DNA from: an uncultured Erythrobacter sp.
GTDB taxonomy: Bacteria; Pseudomonadota; Alphaproteobacteria; Sphingomonadales; Sphingomonadaceae
Assembly: GCA_947501005.1 (NCBI GenBank)
Contig: CANMTU010000002.1
Location: forward strand, 1 to 64,000
Reading direction: 5' to 3'
DNA: 64,000 bases
Every line of letters begins with the position of its first letter. Positions within the stretch are counted from its first letter, which is position 1. This document shows positions 59,531 to 64,000 of this stretch, piece after piece. The translations under genes were made by a program, and so were the position numbers. Under the pieces are notes generated by a model. It was not told the DNA's origin and did not search any database. It saw only the letters and a list, made by a program, of their open reading frames with translations.

Positions 59531-60183
59531 GGGTCGGAGCGATCCTGGCGACCGGCGTCACGCTGCTCAGTCTCTCGGCGGTCCCGCCGTTCGTCATGAG
59601 CGCGATGGCGCGAGATCACGGAGTGATGGGCCAGACCTGGCCGGTCATCGAGCCCGACCTTCTGGCGACCATCGACACCCGACTGAAGACGCTCGAGGCG
59701 AACGGCGGGATCGAACGCATGCAGAAGGAGCTCGTCGCCAGGACGGAACATCGGGTGCGCAATCCGATCGCCGTCTCCGGCATCGGTGCAACCGAAAGCC
59801 CACGCGAGTGGCTGTTCGACCCGTCGATCGTGGTTCAGGACGACATCACCGATGCCAAGCGCAATGTGATTGCCGCGCGCGGGACCAAGGTCAATCCGCT
59901 CGGCCTGGTCGAGCTGAAGACCGACCTCGTCTTCGTCGACGGCCGCGATCCCGAGCAGTTGAAATGGGCGACCGGACGCTGGACCGCCACCAATGCCAAG
60001 ATCATCTTCGTGGCGGGATCTCCGTTCGACAGGATGGGCGAATACCAGCGCCGCTTCTTCTTTGACCAGCAAGGCAAGCTCACCGGCCACTTCGGGATTG
60101 CGAACGTGCCGGCCGTCGTCAGCCAGGAAGGCGAGGCGTTGAAGGTCCGCGAGCTCGTTCTCCCGAAGCGGGGAGGGGCATGA
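59527..60183 (+). CDS. traW: TraW, periplasmic T4SS assembly protein
   Basis: 218 residues from a GTG overlapping the peptidase stop. A signal peptide (ILATGVTLLSLSAVPPFVMSAMA) precedes the TraW region: DHGVMGQTWPVIEPDLLATIDTRL, then REWLFDPSIVVQDDITDAKRNVIAARGTKVNPL. TraW acts in the periplasm with TrbC and TraU in pilus assembly. Confidence 0.9.
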   Translation: MRVGAILATGVTLLSLSAVPPFVMSAMARDHGVMGQTWPVIEPDLLATIDTRLKTLEANGGIERMQKELVARTEHRVRNPIAVSGIGATESPREWLFDPSIVVQDDITDAKRNVIAARGTKVNPLGLVELKTDLVFVDGRDPEQLKWATGRWTATNAKIIFVAGSPFDRMGEYQRRFFFDQQGKLTGHFGIANVPAVVSQEGEALKVRELVLPKRGGA

Positions 60184-60458
60184 TGCCGCTCTGGCTCGAC
60201 CTTCTCAGGACACCGATGGCTGCCCGCGAAACCAAGGGGCTGAGGCGGATGCGCATGACGATCCTTTCGATCTGCACCGTCCTCCTGGTCTCGATCGCGG
60301 CGCTGACCCCCTTGCGCGCCGCGATCGGGATAGCGGCGGGAGGTCTCGTGGCGGCTTTGCTGGCCGTCCTCGCCATTCTGGTTCCGGTCTACGTCGTGAC
60401 CAAGAATCGGGCCGACGACCGCTATCTCGACACACTGGGCGAGGAGCGCGAGCCGTGA
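60180..60458 (+). CDS. Small unassigned membrane protein in tra operon
   Basis: 92 residues; a basic N-terminus then two hydrophobic spans (MTILSICTVLLVSIAALTP, IGIAAGGLVAALLAVLAILVPVYVV). It overlaps traW by four bases and traU by four bases, so it is translationally locked into the operon. No F counterpart is recognised. ATG 60183 is an alternative start. Confidence 0.65.
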   Translation: MMPLWLDLLRTPMAARETKGLRRMRMTILSICTVLLVSIAALTPLRAAIGIAAGGLVAALLAVLAILVPVYVVTKNRADDRYLDTLGEEREP

Positions 60459-61462
60459 TCCGCCGCTTGCTGGCGTCGCTTATCGCGGCATTCGCGCTCA
60501 CCCTACTGCCCGCGCCGGCGATGGCGGCAGGCAAATGCACCGGCAAGTTCGTCAATCCGATCACCGACGTCTGTTGGAGCTGCCTCTTCCCGCTGTCTCT
60601 GGGCGGGGCGAAGCTGTGGCCCGGGCGGCCGGACACCGACAACCCGGACATCCCAATCTGCGCTTGTGGCTCGCCCGTTCCGCGCATCGGCCTGGCGATC
60701 GGCTTCTGGGAGCCTGCCCGACTGGTCGACGTCACCACCAAGCCGTGGTGTTTTCCGAACCTGGGCGGCATGAAGCTCGATCCCGGGCTCGACATCGGCC
60801 ACGGACAATATACCGGGCCCGAGCTGGGTGGCGGGCGCACCTCCAACACCGCCAACTGGCAGGCGCACTACTACGTCTACCCGCTGCTCTACTGGATGGA
60901 GATCCTGACCGATTTCCTGTGCTTCGAGAGCGCCAGTTTCGACATCGCCTACATGACCGAGATCGATCCGCTCTGGAACGACGACACGCTGACCACGCTC
61001 ATCAATCCCGAGGTCGCGCTGTTCGCCAATCCGCTGGCGGTAGCGGCCTGCGCGGGCGATTGTGCCGCCGCGACGGCCAAGCTGCCGATCGACAAGATGT
61101 TCTGGTGCGACGGCTGCAACGGCTCGATGTTTCCGATGAACGGCAACGTCGCTGCCCACAACTCGCCGGTCCAGTCCTCGCGCCTCGCGGCCGAACGGTT
61201 GCTCTTTAAGATGCACCGGCAGGGCTTGGCTTGGGGCACCGCCGGATCGAAGGCGCTGTGCGGCAAATACATCATGCCGATCCTCAAGAAGTCGCAATAC
61301 CGCATCCAGATGACCAATCCGATTTCGACGGTGAACGGCAAGTATGCCTGCTCGCCGATCGGAGCCTCGACCATGCCGCCCGATGCCGGACGCAGCTATC
61401 CGGTCGGCGGCGAGGACTTTGGCTACCTGCTGTGGCGCAAGCGCAATTGTTGCATGCTGTGA
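60455..61462 (+). CDS. traU: TraU, periplasmic Cys-rich T4SS protein
   Basis: 335 residues from a GTG at 60455 with a clear signal (LLASLIAAFALTLLPAPAMAAG). The mature protein has many cysteines in the family positions (GKFVNPITDVCWSCLFPLSLGG; PICACGSPVPRIGLAIGFWEPARLVDVT; FWCDGCNGSMFPM), consistent with dependence on the DsbC isomerase. TraU is needed for DNA transfer more than for pilus formation. Confidence 0.94.
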   Translation: MIRRLLASLIAAFALTLLPAPAMAAGKCTGKFVNPITDVCWSCLFPLSLGGAKLWPGRPDTDNPDIPICACGSPVPRIGLAIGFWEPARLVDVTTKPWCFPNLGGMKLDPGLDIGHGQYTGPELGGGRTSNTANWQAHYYVYPLLYWMEILTDFLCFESASFDIAYMTEIDPLWNDDTLTTLINPEVALFANPLAVAACAGDCAAATAKLPIDKMFWCDGCNGSMFPMNGNVAAHNSPVQSSRLAAERLLFKMHRQGLAWGTAGSKALCGKYIMPILKKSQYRIQMTNPISTVNGKYACSPIGASTMPPDAGRSYPVGGEDFGYLLWRKRNCCML

Positions 61463-61473
61463 GGGGGCTGAAG

Positions 61474-62217
61474 ATGCGCAAGACCGTCCTGACCCTTGGT
61501 ATCATCGCCGTCAGCGCCGGGTTCGGCGTCGCGCTGGCGCAGACCGTCGACGGGCTCGACCTGAGCGCAATCCAGGCACGCGCCGACGCGCAATCCGACG
61601 ACGCCGCCATCCTGTCGGCCGAAGTCGCGCGGCGCGCCGAGGAGTACCGCGAGGATGCGCAAACGATCCAGTCGGCGGCGATGGAGCAGGTCAAGGGTCT
61701 CGATCCACAGGCGCTGCCCAAGGGGCCAGGGGGAACGGTCGATTTCGACGAGCTGGTCGCGGCGGCCTCCGGCAATCTGAAAGACAATCGCGGCACGGCG
61801 CCGCAGTTCATGGTGTTCGTCAGCCTGTCGATGCCCGAGCAGGCCCTCAAGCGCATCATCGACGAAACGTCGGCCGCCGGTGGGTTCGTCGTATTCCGCG
61901 GCTTCCCCAACAATTCGGGCAAGCAGTTTCTCGCCGCAATCAGCAAAGTGGTCGACAAGGACGATCAGTACGCCTCGATCGGCATCGATCCACGCCTGTT
62001 CCGCGCCTTCGATGTCAGCGCGGTTCCTACCTATGTGGCGGTCTCGAGCGACTTCACGCCGTGCGACGGGCTTGCCTGCAAGACAACGCCGCCACCCTTC
62101 GACGCGATGTCTGGAAACGTGTCGGTGTCCTATGCGCTGCAGACCTTCGCCGAGGACAACGGGCCAGGTGCGCTGGTGGCGCGGACGGCCCTCAGGAACA
62201 TGCGGGGGACACAGTGA
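61474..62217 (+). CDS. trbC: TrbC, periplasmic pilus assembly protein
   Basis: 247 residues from ATG 61474 with a signal peptide (LTLGIIAVSAGFGVALAQ). A helical N-terminal part leads to the TrbC domain: PQFMVFVSLSMPEQALKRIIDETSAAGGFVVFRGF, then GIDPRLFRAFDVSAVPTYV, a thioredoxin-like fold without an active CxxC. Works with TraW. A GTGA overlap joins it to traN. Confidence 0.9.
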   Translation: MRKTVLTLGIIAVSAGFGVALAQTVDGLDLSAIQARADAQSDDAAILSAEVARRAEEYREDAQTIQSAAMEQVKGLDPQALPKGPGGTVDFDELVAAASGNLKDNRGTAPQFMVFVSLSMPEQALKRIIDETSAAGGFVVFRGFPNNSGKQFLAAISKVVDKDDQYASIGIDPRLFRAFDVSAVPTYVAVSSDFTPCDGLACKTTPPPFDAMSGNVSVSYALQTFAEDNGPGALVARTALRNMRGTQ

Positions 62218-64000
62218 CAAGATGGTCGGCCCTCGCTCTCGTCGGCGTGGCGCTCGCGGGATCGACCGCCACGACTTTGGCGTGGGCGCAGCAACAGCAG
62301 GACAAGGACGGAGATTTCTACGAACTCGGCGAGTATAGCTACTTCGAGCCACAGCCGATCGTGGCGGAACCTGTGCGTCCTATCGATCCCACGCCCGAGC
62401 CCCATCCTGTTCCCGCGCCGTCCCCATCGCCAGCGCCCGCCCCGACCCCCATACCTTCCGCGCCCTCAACGGCTCCGACGCCCACGCCGGCCGGCGGCGG
62501 CGGGGGGAGCGTTCCGATCGGCGGCTACACGCCGGGAAGCCCGGCGACCTACCCGCAAGGCGACATGGCCGGTGCCCGGGCCGATGCGAACGCGTTCGGC
62601 AAGGCACAGCGCAGCGCAAGCGGTTCGATCACAACGTCGACGGACCTGACGTCGATCCCTGGATATTCGTCTACGCCGCTGCCCGAGGAGACGCTTTTCG
62701 ACGATCCCGGTTCCTTGACATCGCAGGGCGCCAGCGCAGCCCTTGCGAACGATCCTTGGCGCACGGTCACCAATCCCGATCGGACCGTCGTGGTGCTCGA
62801 TCCGGACTCCTTGACGCGTGCGAAGGCCGTCGAGCAGGATCCCGAAGCGTATTTGGAGGGCCAGTCCCTCGGCGCGGCGGACGGTAGTTGTCAGCCGCTG
62901 CCACCATCTTCGACAGGAACCGAATACTACGAGGCCATGTGCAATCAGGGCGCGGCCGTGGTCGATACCCCCCGTTCGTGCTCGATCCGGATGGAACCGG
63001 AGACGACCTCGGTCACCGCCTACAAATACTTCTCGGTTCCCGACAACGCCTATGGAACCCCACTGGCGCGCTATTCCGCCATTGCACCGTATGTTTCCTC
63101 GGGTGTCTGCAAGCCGACGGGCGTATCCATGGTGGCATGTGCAGCGCACAGGATTTGGGGCACGAGCACCAACAAGTTCTGCGACGACTATCGGGCAACC
63201 GAATACGTCTGCAGCGCCGATCTCAACATCGCTTACGCCGATTCCAACAGGAAGTATCCCGGCAAGAGCTACCACGAGATCACCACCACGACGACAGTGA
63301 CCACCAAGCGTGTCGACGGTTGTTCCGGTCTGGAATCCGACGCGATGTGCACGGCAACGTCCGGGGAAGTCTGTGCCGAACCCGGCGAGACCAGAATCAT
63401 CAATGGAGTTGCAGTCACCGAAGCATGCTGGGCGTGGAAACGGGACTTCGCCTGCCAATCGATCACCCAGGCATCGGATTGCAGCGAGCTACAGAGTAAC
63501 CCGCAATGCTCCTACTCGCGCGACGAATGCCTGGACGACCCTCAGGTCGGCGCCTGTCAGGTTACGACAAAGGTCTACCGCTGCCCGCTTCCGAGCGCGC
63601 CGAGTTCTGAACCGGCGCAGTATATCTGCGGCGACGACGTTTATTGCATCAACGGCGACTGCGAGCCGATCGAGCGCGAGGCGTCGACCGAGTTCAAGGA
63701 TGCGCTGGTCGGTCTTCATACGCTAGGCCAGGCGAACGCCGAGTTCGACGAAGCGACCATGACGCTGTTCTCGGGCACGCGCGAAACCTGCACCAAGAAG
63801 GTCTTCGGTCTGTCGAACTGCTGCTCGGGCAAGGGTGCCCCACTGCTCACACCGTTCCTGTGCGAGGCGACCGAGCGCGAGCTCGACAAGAAGGACGACA
63901 AGGGGCTTTGCCACCGGGTCGGCTCATACTGCTCTGACAAGGTGCTGGGGATCTGCGTCACCCGCAAAGATGCCTACTGCTGCTTCGAGTCCAAGCTCAG
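62214..64000 (+). CDS. traN: TraN mating-pair stabilisation protein (cut by window edge)
   Basis: An open frame from GTG 62214 with no stop before the window ends, giving 595 residues so far; the track misses it for lack of a stop. A signal peptide (LALVGVALAGSTATTLAWAQ) is followed by an unusual Pro/Ala/Ser-rich stretch and a GGGGGS run, then a region FGKAQRSASGSITTSTDLTSIPGY and a strongly Cys-rich part (e.g. CNQGAAVVDTPRSCSIRME, NCCSGKGAPLLTPFLC) as in TraN. TraN sits in the outer membrane and holds donor and recipient together. The many cysteines fit with the DsbC encoded upstream. Confidence 0.88.
   Translation, partial: MTRWSALALVGVALAGSTATTLAWAQQQQDKDGDFYELGEYSYFEPQPIVAEPVRPIDPTPEPHPVPAPSPSPAPAPTPIPSAPSTAPTPTPAGGGGGSVPIGGYTPGSPATYPQGDMAGARADANAFGKAQRSASGSITTSTDLTSIPGYSSTPLPEETLFDDPGSLTSQGASAALANDPWRTVTNPDRTVVVLDPDSLTRAKAVEQDPEAYLEGQSLGAADGSCQPLPPSSTGTEYYEAMCNQGAAVVDTPRSCSIRMEPETTSVTAYKYFSVPDNAYGTPLARYSAIAPYVSSGVCKPTGVSMVACAAHRIWGTSTNKFCDDYRATEYVCSADLNIAYADSNRKYPGKSYHEITTTTTVTTKRVDGCSGLESDAMCTATSGEVCAEPGETRIINGVAVTEACWAWKRDFACQSITQASDCSELQSNPQCSYSRDECLDDPQVGACQVTTKVYRCPLPSAPSSEPAQYICGDDVYCINGDCEPIEREASTEFKDALVGLHTLGQANAEFDEATMTLFSGTRETCTKKVFGLSNCCSGKGAPLLTPFLCEATERELDKKDDKGLCHRVGSYCSDKVLGICVTRKDAYCCFESKL

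Noticed and set aside
1-64000. tRNA, rRNA, CRISPR array or riboswitch
   Set aside because: No cloverleaf, ribosomal sequence, regular short-spaced repeat array or known aptamer was recognised anywhere in the window.

Overview
The window is one stretch of a large, low-copy, conjugative plasmid (or integrated plasmid) of an alphaproteobacterium. Several things point to Sphingomonadales, probably the Erythrobacter/Altererythrobacter/Novosphingobium side: the high-GC, tightly overlapping ORFs; the F-type transfer genes in the order seen on sphingomonad plasmids; a RepA-type replicon with divergent parA; and the cargo (DUF892, DUF421, DUF3618 and holin-X stress genes). The genus is an inference from gene content, because there is no rRNA or housekeeping gene to confirm it. 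No tRNA, rRNA or CRISPR array was seen.

Layout. 1-1.5 kb: a secreted hypothetical protein and a nonsense-interrupted small tyrosine recombinase. 1.6-4.9 kb: an arsenic operon read leftward (arsR, two unrelated arsenate reductases, acr3, arsH). 4.9-10.9 kb: a coupled signalling operon (CHASE3/GAF hybrid kinase with three receivers, CheR, receiver-less CheB, receiver-kinase) with no chemoreceptor or CheA/CheW. 11.2-24.7 kb: plasmid backbone, mostly leftward (nuclease lipoprotein, several unknown proteins, ArdC antirestriction, a large ParB-like protein, a methyltransferase/Strawberry-notch helicase giant, a Toprim primase-like protein) plus a rightward lytic transglycosylase. 25.0-31.5 kb: the replication/partition core (repA, iteron origin, parA, two parS-like palindromes, parB, DUF1612 protein, tyrosine recombinase). 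31.8-34.2 kb: chromate module (chrA and DUF1259), followed by a truncated IS3 element. 35-47.3 kb: stress island (catalase, SRPBCC, alcohol dehydrogenase; a leftward GT2/acyl-CoA dehydrogenase/PIG-L/NodS-like cluster; a DUF892 gene broken by an amber codon; DUF421; YihY; a three-gene envelope operon). 47.6-50 kb: an intact copy of the small recombinase, a decayed third copy, a lipoprotein whose signal peptide lies across a CT repeat, a WGR protein and an HTH regulator. 50.4-64 kb: F-type type IV secretion operon traA-L-E-K-B-dsbC-V-C-orf-trbI-traF(S26)-W-orf-U-trbC-N, running off the right edge inside traN.

How it works together. RepA, ParA and ParB copy and segregate the replicon. The tra operon builds the pilus and channel, while ArdC and the SNO/methyltransferase protein plausibly protect or establish the plasmid in new hosts. 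The cargo gives arsenic, chromate and peroxide/envelope-stress tolerance. The most unusual signal is a family of 16-bp palindromes, CACGTGT-NN-ACACGTG, scattered through the backbone both upstream of and inside genes. It looks like the operator or binding-site set of an unrecognised plasmid-wide regulator, with the large ParB-like protein as the leading candidate.
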